A DNA stretch of 5,510 nucleotides from Rhodospirillales bacterium (GTDB lineage: Bacteria > Pseudomonadota > Alphaproteobacteria > Rhodospirillales > Defluviicoccaceae), in the NCBI GenBank assembly GCA_030622775.1, contig JAUXFS010000164.1, positions 1 to 5,510 on the forward strand, written 5' to 3'. The position numbers were made by a program, and so were the translations under genes. Numbering within the stretch: the stretch's first letter is position 1; each line of letters starts with the position of its first letter. Shown here piece by piece: positions 1 to 5,510 of the stretch. The notes beneath the pieces were generated by a model. It ran no database searches, had not been told where the DNA came from, and saw only the letters and a list, made by a program, of their open reading frames with translations.

Positions 1-1
1 C

Positions 2-610
2 GATCTCGCTGCCACGAGTAGCGGCAAAACCTACAAAGTAACGGTAACCAATCTAACCCGCGGCCAGTCTTTTACGCCCATTCTGGTCGCAAGCCATCGT
101 TTCGCTCCGAGCTTGCTGTTCGTGCCCGGAGAACCCGCAAGTCCCGAATTGGCGATGCTTGCCGAAGGGGGAGAGACGGGACCTCTCGAAACAGCCCTGT
201 CGGGAAATCCGAGAGTCAACGACACGGCTACCTCCGCCGGCCTGTTGGATCCGGGCGAGACGACAACGATAGAGGTGCAGGGGCAAATGGGCGTAGGCCG
301 CATCTCGCTCGCGGCCATGTTGATCCCCACCAACGACGCTTTTTTCGCGGCCCAAAATGTGCGGCTTCCCCGCGGCAACGAGAGAATAACGATCTTCGTG
401 CCGGCCTATGACGCCGGAAGTGAACCGAACGACGAGGACTGCGACAACATTCCGGGACCTGTCTGTATGGGTGAAGGCGTGTCGCCGGGTGTCGACGGCG
501 AGGGCTACGTGCACGTTCATGCAGGTATCCACGGCATCGCCGATCTCGCCGCCGACGCTTACGACTGGCGCAATCCCGTAGCCAGTATCTCGATCAAGGT
601 GGCGCAGTAG
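2..610 (+). CDS. Spondin-domain protein, 3' part (5' end outside window)
   Basis: The frame is open from the left edge (first full codon at position 2) to a TAG at 608-610, giving 202 visible residues. The N-terminal visible part (NLTRGQSFTPILVASHR, residues 17-33), followed by a PGEPASPELAMLAEGG stretch (about 42-57), is the pattern I recognise from bacterial proteins with a Spondin_N-like domain, a beta-sandwich fold first described in F-spondin. Near residues 137-155 an acidic segment (DAGSEPNDEDC) leads into IPGPVC. The two cysteines, C147 and C155, could form a disulfide and the acidic residues could bind a cation; both are inferences. Family members are normally secreted or periplasmic, so a signal peptide is expected in the missing 5' part. 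A TTG at 113 could start a shorter frame, but homology-like sequence continues upstream to the edge, so the gene is truncated by the window rather than starting there. The biological role of bacterial members is not well defined. Confidence 0.82.
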   Translation, partial: DLAATSSGKTYKVTVTNLTRGQSFTPILVASHRFAPSLLFVPGEPASPELAMLAEGGETGPLETALSGNPRVNDTATSAGLLDPGETTTIEVQGQMGVGRISLAAMLIPTNDAFFAAQNVRLPRGNERITIFVPAYDAGSEPNDEDCDNIPGPVCMGEGVSPGVDGEGYVHVHAGIHGIADLAADAYDWRNPVASISIKVAQ

Positions 611-637
611 CTCGACAGGGCTGCCGCCCGACTCGTC

Positions 638-675
638 GCTCCGCACGTGCTGCGTTGCCGCAGCGCGCGCGGAGC
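638..675. terminator. Long stem-loop downstream of the spondin gene, possible terminator without U-tract
   Basis: GCTCCGC at 638-644 pairs with GCGGAGC at 669-675. The stem continues inward, after one A/C mismatch (645/668), through three pairs (one a G-U) to GCTGCG (649-654) and CGCAGC (659-664), closing a TTGC loop. That is about 16 pairs with one mismatch, starting 27 bases after the spondin stop codon. Neither strand has a U-run next to it, so it is not a classical intrinsic terminator; it may end transcription by another route or protect the 3' end of an mRNA. Elsewhere in the gap 611-823 I see only a weak 5-bp hairpin at 778-793 (GGGTC/GACCC), followed on the plus strand by a T-rich stretch. 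No gene is supported in the gap. Confidence 0.45.
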
Positions 676-823
676 ATATCGAGTTCCCCAAGAGAGCGAT
701 CAAATCGAACCTGCCGCCGCCGACCCGATCGTCGACGAGCCGCGAGCGTTGCGTCCACTTTGCTGCGGTCGGGAGTTGGGTCCCCTTCGACCCCGTCGTT
801 TCTTTCGCCTTTACGGCACCGCC

Positions 824-1702
824 CTAACGCACCAGCAGTACCGAGCAGTCGACGCGTTCCAGGAGGCGGCGGCCGGGCTCTTTCTCCTTCAAGACCAGAT
901 CGGCACCGAGCACCATCAGCGAAGCTCCCTCCCTCTCCGCGATCCGGCAGAGATCATCGAGACCGGCTTTGGGCATGTGAACAACTTTCTCGGTCGGCCC
1001 CACGTCCACCAGCGCCGCCACTACCTCTCGTTGCCATGTTTCAGCCTGGTCGAGACGCCCCGTTAACAATGCGACTTCGATCACGCCACCATCCAGGTCG
1101 GCGATCTCGGCCGCTGCCGCCAGAGCCCGTAGAGCTTCATCGCTTCCGTCATATGCGACGAGAACCGGCCCGCCGATAGCACCTCCGGGGCGGAGGAGAA
1201 GGACCGAGTGCGCGGCCGCTTCCGTCACGGCCTGCGCCGTGGCGACAGGCGGCATCCGCGTCGTCGGCCATGGCCTCGAAACACCCCCTTTGCTCCAGCC
1301 GACGACCACGAGGTCGGAGGTTCCGGCCGCGGATAGCACTTCGGCCACGAGCCTTCCCTGGCGGACCTGGAACGCGCACTTGATCTTCCTTCGTGCCGCC
1401 GCTTCCTCGATCGCCTGGCGGCAACGCGCAAGTTGAACACGGAGCATCCGCTTGAGGTGATTGGTGGCGAGCTGCTGGGGACCCGCTGAGAGCATGCTGT
1501 AGGCGCTCACTTCCGGATGTTCCGCCAAACGGACAAGATCGATATCCTCGACGAACAGTCCGAGAAGCTCCACCTGAAGCCGCGCGGCCAGGGCAGCAGC
1601 AGCCTCCACCGACGAGATATCCTCATAGCCGGAATCGAGCGCCATCAGGACACGCCGAAAGCGGGGCTGTCCGGACCGAAGGGATGAAGCACCGGGCGTC
1701 AT
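824..1702 (-). CDS. Universal stress protein with two tandem USP domains
   Basis: This 292-residue protein has two UspA-like halves. Domain 1 (about residues 14-171) opens with RRVLMALDSG and closes with AAAHSVLLLRPG. Domain 2 (about 178-292) opens with PVLVAYDGSDEALRAL, a typical USP first strand and helix, and closes with RVDCSVLLVR, the usual USP last strand. The Gly-x2-Gly-x9-Gly-Ser/Thr loop that marks ATP-binding USPs is not recognisable in either half (VVVGWSKGG in domain 1, VLGADLVLKEKEPG in domain 2), so it may belong to the non-nucleotide-binding or degenerate kind. The ATG at 1700-1702 overlaps the TGA of the upstream protease gene in an ATGA, with AAGGAAG seven bases upstream as ribosome-binding site, so the start is well supported. 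It is the last gene of a three-gene operon. Such proteins are cytoplasmic and associated with survival of starvation, oxidative or respiratory stress; the ligand or partner here is unknown. Confidence 0.88.
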   Translation of the reverse strand: MTPGASSLRSGQPRFRRVLMALDSGYEDISSVEAAAALAARLQVELLGLFVEDIDLVRLAEHPEVSAYSMLSAGPQQLATNHLKRMLRVQLARCRQAIEEAAARRKIKCAFQVRQGRLVAEVLSAAGTSDLVVVGWSKGGVSRPWPTTRMPPVATAQAVTEAAAHSVLLLRPGGAIGGPVLVAYDGSDEALRALAAAAEIADLDGGVIEVALLTGRLDQAETWQREVVAALVDVGPTEKVVHMPKAGLDDLCRIAEREGASLMVLGADLVLKEKEPGRRLLERVDCSVLLVR

Positions 1703-4203
1703 TTCCCAGCTTCCTTGGGTTTCGTCTCCGGGCGCCTACCTTTTCGCCCTTGCGCCCCGGCAGTGAATTCCCGGGCCTTGCGAGCGAAAGCCGCCAATCG
1801 CCCGACCACTGCTCTGTTGACCGTGCCGATGGGATACTCTCCGTTCTCGCCCGCTTCGCCGGCGGGGATGCCGGCAAGGATCTCGATCCCCTGGTCCACG
1901 CTGTCGACAGCGTAGACGTGAAAGCGCCCTTCGCGACAAGCTTCGACCACGTCCCTTCGAAGCATCAGGTGCTTGACGTTGGAAGACGGGATCAGGACGC
2001 CCTGCTCGCCGGTCAAGCCGCGGGCGGCACAAATATCAAAAAAGCCCTCGATCTTCTCGTTGACGCCGCCAATTGCCTGCACCCTGCCGTTCTGGTCCAC
2101 CGAACCGGTTACTGCCAACGATTGACGGATCGGGATCTGGGACAAGGCGGAGAGCAAGGCGTAAAGCTCGGCGGAAGAGGCGCTGTCGCCATCGACGCCG
2201 CCATAGGACTGCTCGAACACGAGACTGGCGAACAACGACAACGGCTGTTCCCGAGCGAAGCGGGAACCGAGATAGGACGAGAGGATCAACACCCCTTTCG
2301 AATGCAGCGGTCCGCCAAGGGCGACTTCGCGTTCGATATCCACCACGTCGCCCTTACCCAGCCGCACGCGGCAACTGATCCGGTTCGGCTTGCCGAAGGC
2401 GAAGTGGTTCAACTGGATCACCGCCAGCCCGTTGACCTGGCCAACCTGTTCACCGTCGGTCGCGATGACAATGGTTCCGCGGCCGATCTCCTCCTGAACC
2501 CTTTGGCGCAACCGATCGGAGCGGTAGGTCTTGGCGTCGATTGCTTTTTGAACGTGTTCGGCCGCCACCGTATCGGCGCCGGCATCGCCGGCCCAAAAAT
2601 CGGCCTCGCGGACCAAGTCCTTCAGGGTATCCATGTGAGTAGTCAGCTTTTCGGAATCGCCGGCCAATCGGGCACCATGCTCGACAATGCGACCTACGGC
2701 GCCTCGGTTGAGCGCGCGTAGGCCAGCACGCCCGGCAATCGCTCCGATCAGCCGCGCGTACGTCAGTGTAGCGTCGCTTTTCCTGTCCATTCGGGTGTCG
2801 AAGTCGGCGGCGACCTGGAACAACTCCCCGAATTCCGGATCATAGTAGGTGAGAAGATAGTAAAGCAGTGGTTCACCCAGCAGCATCACCTTGACATCCA
2901 ACGGGATCGGCTCGGGCTGAAGGGTGGTTGTGGTCGACCACCCCATGGACTCGGCGGGTGATTCAATGCGGACGCACCCCGAACGCAAGGCACGTTTCAG
3001 CGTTTCCCAGGCAAACGGCTGTGTCAGAACCTTGCGGGCGTCGAGGGTCAGGCAGCCGCCGTTCGCCCGATGCAGGGCGCCGGCCTTGATCAGGGTAAAG
3101 TCGGTCACGAGGGTACCGAACTGCGCCAAGTGCTCGATCCGGCCGACCAAGTTGGGCTGGGTCGGATGGTCTTCGTAGACCAACGGAGCACCCTTGACCT
3201 GGGCGCCATCGCCGGTTTCGGGATCGTTCCGGCCCTGATCGACCAGAACGTTGACCTCATAGCGCCGGAACGACGCGGCGCCCCCCGTTTGTGAGAGGCC
3301 CGCCGGGCCGATGATCAGCTGGGGGCCTTGCTGACCCTGGGGGAGGAAATCGTCCGCGTTGTCGATAACGTCGTTGCGCACCGCCTCGAGGTGCTCGAGA
3401 ACTCCCGCATGGTCCTTCCACCTCTTTTTCAACTCGTCGATCGAATGCCCCACCGCGTACAGGGTCACCTCGCGGTTGAGCTGCCTGATCTGCCCTCGCT
3501 GCTGCTTTTCCCATTTCGGAAGTTCGTGAAGGAGCGCCTCCAAATTTTTTTGCAGCGCCTCCGAAGCCTTTTGGCGGCGCTCTTTCTCCTCCTCCGAAAG
3601 TTCTTGGAACTCTTTGGGATTCAGAACCTCGCCGTCTTTGATCGGAGCCAGCGCCAATCCGACCGGGGTGCGGAGTAGCGCGACGTCCTCTTTCTTTGCA
3701 CGCGCCTGCAGTTCGTTGAACGCCTCCTCCTGGTGCTCCTTGAACTGTTCCTGGATGACGCTTTTACGATTGCGATATTCGTCGCTCTCGAACGCGGCTG
3801 GAATGGCGAGGCGCAGTTCATCGATCAGGTGCGCCATGTCGTCATGGAAGGGGCGGGCCTGTCCGGGTGGCAGCTTTAGAGCATGGGGCCGGTGCGGTTC
3901 GGAGAAGTTGTGGACGTAACACCAGTCCGAGGGCGTTGCCCACTCGGTCACGCTTTTTTCCACATGCCGGCGCACGAAGTTGTACTTGCCGGTGCCGGCG
4001 GGTCCGAGGGCAAACAGGTTGTAACCACCGTGCTTCATCCCGATAGCGAAGCGAACGGCCTCGGCGGCACGGTCCTGACCGACAACTTCGTCGACCGATT
4101 CCAGTTCGGCCGTCGTCTCGAACGGCAGGTCCCCCACGTCGCAAGCGGTGTAGAGCGCCTCGGGTGGCAATGGTTTTGCGGACTTTGAGGGGGCCTTGGT
4201 CAT
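1699..4203 (-). CDS. Lon-family ATP-dependent protease (AAA ATPase plus Lon protease domain, LonB/YcbZ-like)
   Basis: This 834-residue cytoplasmic protein is predicted to unfold and degrade proteins using ATP. The N-terminus (LPPEALYTACDVGDLPFETT, residues 12-30) is characteristic of the proteobacterial Lon-like family with an AAA_32-type ATPase. Walker A is GPAGTGKY at 67-74, with Tyr where Ser/Thr is usual. A Glu/Lys/Gln-rich, probably coiled-coil insertion covers about 140-275. The ATPase resumes at GALHRANGGCLTLDA (375-389, Walker B region) and KVMLLGEP (438-445). The C-terminal Lon domain (about 575-780) shows the Ser-Lys dyad: S674 in DGDSAS, matching the DGPSAG of Lon, and K717 in GGVNEK, matching GGLKEK. 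There is no Lon N-terminal substrate domain, which separates it from classical LonA. The tail is lysine/arginine-rich. The ATG at 4201-4203 overlaps the TGA of the upstream metallopeptidase, and GAGG lies about seven bases upstream. All key residues except the Walker A hydroxyl look intact, so I expect an active enzyme. Confidence 0.93.
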   Translation of the reverse strand: MTKAPSKSAKPLPPEALYTACDVGDLPFETTAELESVDEVVGQDRAAEAVRFAIGMKHGGYNLFALGPAGTGKYNFVRRHVEKSVTEWATPSDWCYVHNFSEPHRPHALKLPPGQARPFHDDMAHLIDELRLAIPAAFESDEYRNRKSVIQEQFKEHQEEAFNELQARAKKEDVALLRTPVGLALAPIKDGEVLNPKEFQELSEEEKERRQKASEALQKNLEALLHELPKWEKQQRGQIRQLNREVTLYAVGHSIDELKKRWKDHAGVLEHLEAVRNDVIDNADDFLPQGQQGPQLIIGPAGLSQTGGAASFRRYEVNVLVDQGRNDPETGDGAQVKGAPLVYEDHPTQPNLVGRIEHLAQFGTLVTDFTLIKAGALHRANGGCLTLDARKVLTQPFAWETLKRALRSGCVRIESPAESMGWSTTTTLQPEPIPLDVKVMLLGEPLLYYLLTYYDPEFGELFQVAADFDTRMDRKSDATLTYARLIGAIAGRAGLRALNRGAVGRIVEHGARLAGDSEKLTTHMDTLKDLVREADFWAGDAGADTVAAEHVQKAIDAKTYRSDRLRQRVQEEIGRGTIVIATDGEQVGQVNGLAVIQLNHFAFGKPNRISCRVRLGKGDVVDIEREVALGGPLHSKGVLILSSYLGSRFAREQPLSLFASLVFEQSYGGVDGDSASSAELYALLSALSQIPIRQSLAVTGSVDQNGRVQAIGGVNEKIEGFFDICAARGLTGEQGVLIPSSNVKHLMLRRDVVEACREGRFHVYAVDSVDQGIEILAGIPAGEAGENGEYPIGTVNRAVVGRLAAFARKAREFTAGAQGRKGRRPETKPKEAGK

Positions 4204-4598
4204 TCCTGTTCCTCGATGCGCTCCATATCCGCATCGCTGAAACCGAGGTGGTGGCCGACCTCGTGGATCAGCACGTGCCGGACGATATGGGTGAGATCTT
4301 CACCCGTCTCGCACCAATAGTCGAGGATCGGCCGGCGAAAAAGGAAGATCATATCGACATCGTCGTGGGTGTAGAGCGTGCTCTTGTGTTGCAACGAAAC
4401 GCCGTGATAGAGGCCGAGGAGGTCGAAGGGGCCCTCCAGTTCCATTTCCCGTTCGGTCTCCTCGTCGACAAAGTCCTCCACCCGGATCGCCACGTCCCGC
4501 AAGTGTCGGCGAAAGGGCTCCGGTATCGTCTTCAACGCCCGATGCACAGTGGCCTCGATGTCGGCCAGGCTCGGTGGCTTGCCACGGGCCGTAGTCAT
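4200..4598 (-). CDS. Small zinc metallopeptidase, DUF1025/zincin_1 family
   Basis: This 132-residue protein has the zinc-protease signature [11 protein letters not shown] at residues 112-122: H112 and H116 are the expected zinc ligands, E113 the catalytic base, and D122 a possible third ligand by position. Upstream are an acidic stretch ([16 protein letters not shown], 41-56) and [10 protein letters not shown] (60-69), both typical of this short bacterial family. It has no signal peptide or membrane segment, so it is probably cytoplasmic. Substrates of the family are not established. I choose the ATG at 4596-4598: an in-frame TTG at 4602-4604 would add two residues, but the AGG at 4609-4607 sits eight bases from the ATG and only three from the TTG. 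Its last codons (RIEEQE) contain the ribosome-binding site for the protease gene that follows, and its TGA overlaps that gene's ATG, so the two are translationally coupled. It is the first gene of the operon. Confidence 0.9.
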   Translation of the reverse strand: MTTARGKPPSLADIEATVHRALKTIPEPFRRHLRDVAIRVEDFVDEETEREMELEGPFDLLGLYHGVSLQHKSTLYTHDDVDMIFLFRRPILDYWCETGEDLTHIVRHVLIHEVGHHLGFSDADMERIEEQE

Positions 4599-4677
4599 GG
4601 CCAAAACCTACTCTCGCTTGAACCGGCCGCCAAGTGCGCTTACGTGCGTCGGTATACGGTCGGATGGAGAGGGTTCG
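4599..4677. promoter_or_regulatory. Divergent intergenic region, promoters for the protease operon and the dehydratase gene
   Basis: These 79 bases separate two genes that point away from each other, so promoters for both must lie here or just inside the coding starts. For the plus strand, TTGAAC (4618-4623) and TACGTG (4641-4646) are separated by 17 bases, a possible but weak -35/-10 pair. A GTATAC palindrome sits at 4652-4657. The plus-strand ribosome-binding site GGAGAGGG is at 4666-4673. I see no convincing minus-strand promoter and no recognisable operator such as an FNR/ANR box. That the region is regulatory is inferred from gene orientation; the individual boxes are tentative. Confidence 0.4.
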
Positions 4678-4977
4678 ATGGCGGAGAAATTGACGGGGGA
4701 GGCGCGCCGGACGGCGCTTCAAGGTCTCGAAGGGTGGGCGGAAGTCGACGACCGTGACGCCATCTTCAAGACGTTCCGCTTCAGCACCTTCAACGAGGCG
4801 TTCGGGTTCATGACCCGGGTGGCGTTGATGGCCGAGAAGATGGACCATCACCCGGAATGGTTCAACGTATACAACCGGATCGACGTGACCCTCACCGCCC
4901 ACGACGCGGGTGGTGTCACCCGACGGGACATCGAGCTCGCCGCGTTCATGGATCAGGCCGCAGCCGGCGCGTGGTAA
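4678..4977 (+). CDS. phhB: 4a-hydroxytetrahydrobiopterin dehydratase (pterin-4a-carbinolamine dehydratase)
   Basis: The enzyme removes water from 4a-hydroxytetrahydropterin, the by-product of aromatic amino acid hydroxylation, so that the pterin cofactor can be reduced again. The 99-residue length is usual for the family. The active-site pattern is complete: E53, then H57-H58-P59, W61, Y65, H75 and D84, with the recognisable block [16 protein letters not shown] (55-70). The C-terminus ([14 protein letters not shown]) is also typical. The ATG at 4678 follows GGAGAGGG with a spacing of four to five bases; an ATG at 4664 is out of frame. No phenylalanine hydroxylase gene is in the window, and dehydratases of this type are also found in bacteria without one, so the physiological pathway here is unproven. 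The gene is divergent from the protease operon and convergent with the gene on its right. Confidence 0.93.
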   Translation: MAEKLTGEARRTALQGLEGWAEVDDRDAIFKTFRFSTFNEAFGFMTRVALMAEKMDHHPEWFNVYNRIDVTLTAHDAGGVTRRDIELAAFMDQAAAGAW

Positions 4978-5004
4978 CCCGAGCGGCGGCGCTCCCTCAC
5001 CCCG

Positions 5005-5038
5005 AAAAACAGAAAGGCCACCGGCGAACCGGTGGCCT
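5005..5038 (-). terminator. Rho-independent terminator for the minus-strand SDR-tail gene
   Basis: A perfect 10-bp stem, AGGCCACCGG (5015-5024) with CCGGTGGCCT (5029-5038), encloses a CGAA loop. Read on the minus strand the stem is followed by TTTCTGTTTTT (5015-5005), a good U-tract, so it ends transcripts arriving from the right, about 30 bases after the TGA at 5069-5071. On the plus strand the hairpin lies 38 bases after the phhB stop but is followed by no U-run, so it would be at most a weak terminator for phhB. Confidence 0.85.
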
Positions 5039-5068
5039 CCCGTCGATGATCGTCGAATTTCCTGGTTG

Positions 5069-5510
5069 TCAGTACATGAACTGGCCGCCATTGATCGACA
5101 TGGTCTCGCCGGAAATCCAACCCGACGCTTCCTGGCACAGGAAAGACACCCCGTTGGCGATGTCGGCGGGCTGACCGATCCGGCCCAATGGGATCATCTT
5201 GACAAAGGACTCGAGCACTTCGGGCTTCATCGCCGCGGTCATCTCGGTGAGGATGAAACCGGGGCAGATGCAGTTGACGGTGGCGCCCGCCTGCCGGGCC
5301 ACATCCGCCGCCAGCCCGGCAGCCCTGAGATTGAGCGCCGCGGCTCCGGTATCGCGCGCCGGGGTCTCCCGGAACCAGCCGCCGCCACCGGCGCCGGCGT
5401 TGCCGCAGGGCAGATAATGCAGCCCGACCGCCGCGCCCGTTTCGTCCAGCAGTTCCCGGCCGCCGCCGTGGGAGAGCCAGGCGTCCGTCTCCGGCCCGTC
5501 GGGGCCGAAG
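5069..5510 (-). CDS. Chimeric open frame: TRAP solute-binding protein fragment fused to SDR C-terminus (5' end outside window)
   Basis: The minus-strand frame is open from the right edge to the TGA at 5069-5071, about 146 codons. The first 77 or so residues resemble the middle of a TRAP-transporter solute-binding protein. The last 69 or so are the C-terminus of a short-chain dehydrogenase/reductase: VNCICPGFILTEM, then IPLGRIGQPADIANGVSFL, then SGETMSINGGQFMY. The PG-x-I-x-T segment, the P-x-GR-x-G-x-P-x-(D/E)-(I/V)-A block and the GG near the end are typical of FabG/acetoacetyl-CoA-reductase-like SDRs. The SDR parts that bind the dinucleotide (TGxxxGxG) and carry the Ser-Tyr-Lys catalysis are missing, so this frame cannot encode a normal SDR. 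A GTG at 5300-5302 could start a 77-residue SDR-tail peptide, but it lies inside TRAP-like sequence, so I do not think it is a true start. The joint may be a natural deletion or fusion or a mis-assembly. No known protein combines these two parts to my knowledge. Confidence 0.7.
   Translation of the reverse strand, partial: FGPDGPETDAWLSHGGGRELLDETGAAVGLHYLPCGNAGAGGGGWFRETPARDTGAAALNLRAAGLAADVARQAGATVNCICPGFILTEMTAAMKPEVLESFVKMIPLGRIGQPADIANGVSFLCQEASGWISGETMSINGGQFMY
5276..5510 (-). pseudogene. TRAP transporter solute-binding protein (DctP/TakP-like), internal fragment
   Basis: Translated right to left, the fragment reads through DAWLSHGGGRELLDE, then GLHYLPCGNAGAGGGGWFRE, then ALNLRAAGLAADVARQAGAT. 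Periplasmic receptors of the TRAP family for 2-oxoacids and related carboxylates have a matching series: (N/D)AW-x3-GGG-x-(E/D)LM, then LPGGNTG-x-x-GGWFR, then GLKMRI-x-GLAGEV-x-x-x-LGAT. The order and spacing fit that family, including the GGWFR block and the MR-type arginine. There are deviations (CGNAG for GGNTG, no lysine in the WFRKE position), so it may be diverged. Only about 77 of the usual 330-370 residues are visible: the 5' part is beyond the edge, and the C-terminal half, including the helix and ligand-binding segments that normally follow LGAT, is replaced by SDR sequence. No TRAP membrane subunit (DctQ or DctM) is in the window. Confidence 0.65.

Noticed and set aside
53..703. 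216-codon minus-strand open frame opposite the spondin gene
   Set aside because: The plus-strand frame matches a known family from the window edge to its stop, while the minus frame resembles nothing and has no convincing ribosome-binding site.
647..1179. Plus-strand open frames across the gap and the 3' end of the universal stress protein gene
   Set aside because: They overlap the supported USP coding region for most of their length, have Arg/Pro-rich shadow composition and no family resemblance.
1684..2721. 345-codon plus-strand open frame opposite the 3' part of the Lon-like protease gene
   Set aside because: It lies wholly antisense to well-supported coding sequence with clear catalytic motifs and shows no recognisable domain. 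Long antisense frames are expected in GC-rich genes.
4599..4677. FNR/ANR-type operator for anaerobic control of the stress operon
   Set aside because: No TTGAT-N4-ATCAA-like palindrome is present in the divergent gap.
4300..5091. 263-codon minus-strand open frame spanning phhB and the divergent gap
   Set aside because: It runs antisense through the complete phhB active site and out of frame through the metallopeptidase gene, both strongly supported.
5069..5302. A complete 77-residue protein starting at the GTG at 5300-5302
   Set aside because: The frame is open far upstream with family-like sequence on both sides of the GTG, and an SDR fragment of this size lacks the cofactor site and catalytic residues.
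5330..5380. Reading the stretch before the joint as the SDR YxxxK helix
   Set aside because: ALNL followed by GLAADVA could loosely fit an SDR active-site helix, but the Tyr and Lys are absent at the required places and the preceding GGGGWFRE fits only the TRAP family, so the TRAP reading explains more.

Overview
The window is GC-rich (low to mid 60s percent by eye) with dense, tightly packed genes, short gaps and ATGA start/stop overlaps. The protein types (a proteobacterial-type Lon-like protease, a DUF1025-type metallopeptidase, a PhhB-type dehydratase and a TRAP solute receptor) suggest a free-living proteobacterium, most likely an alphaproteobacterium. This taxonomic call is inference from gene content, not from a marker gene.

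Layout from left to right. Positions 2-610 (+) hold the 3' part of a gene for a spondin-domain protein whose start lies outside the window. Positions 611-823 are non-coding and contain a long stem-loop. Positions 824-4598 (-) are a three-gene operon read right to left: a small zinc metallopeptidase (HExxHH), an 834-residue Lon-family ATP-dependent protease, and a tandem-domain universal stress protein. Both gene junctions are 4-base ATGA overlaps, so the three are very probably co-transcribed and translationally coupled. Positions 4599-4677 are a 79-base divergent regulatory gap. Positions 4678-4977 (+) encode pterin-4a-carbinolamine dehydratase. Positions 4978-5068 hold a strong intrinsic terminator that serves the minus-strand gene on its right. 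Positions 5069-5510 (-) are one open frame running off the right edge.

The operon looks like a stress and proteostasis unit: two proteases of unrelated mechanism and a stress protein made from one transcript. A functional partnership is inferred from linkage only. The dehydratase is a separate metabolic gene that shares only the upstream gap.

The most unusual part is the right end. The open frame joins about 77 residues resembling the middle of a TRAP-transporter solute-binding protein (DctP/TakP type) directly, in frame, to about 69 residues forming the C-terminus of a short-chain dehydrogenase/reductase. The SDR Rossmann core and catalytic residues are absent. This is either a natural deletion or recombination product or an assembly chimera, and the window alone cannot decide. 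No CRISPR array, tRNA, rRNA, insertion sequence or phage gene was seen.
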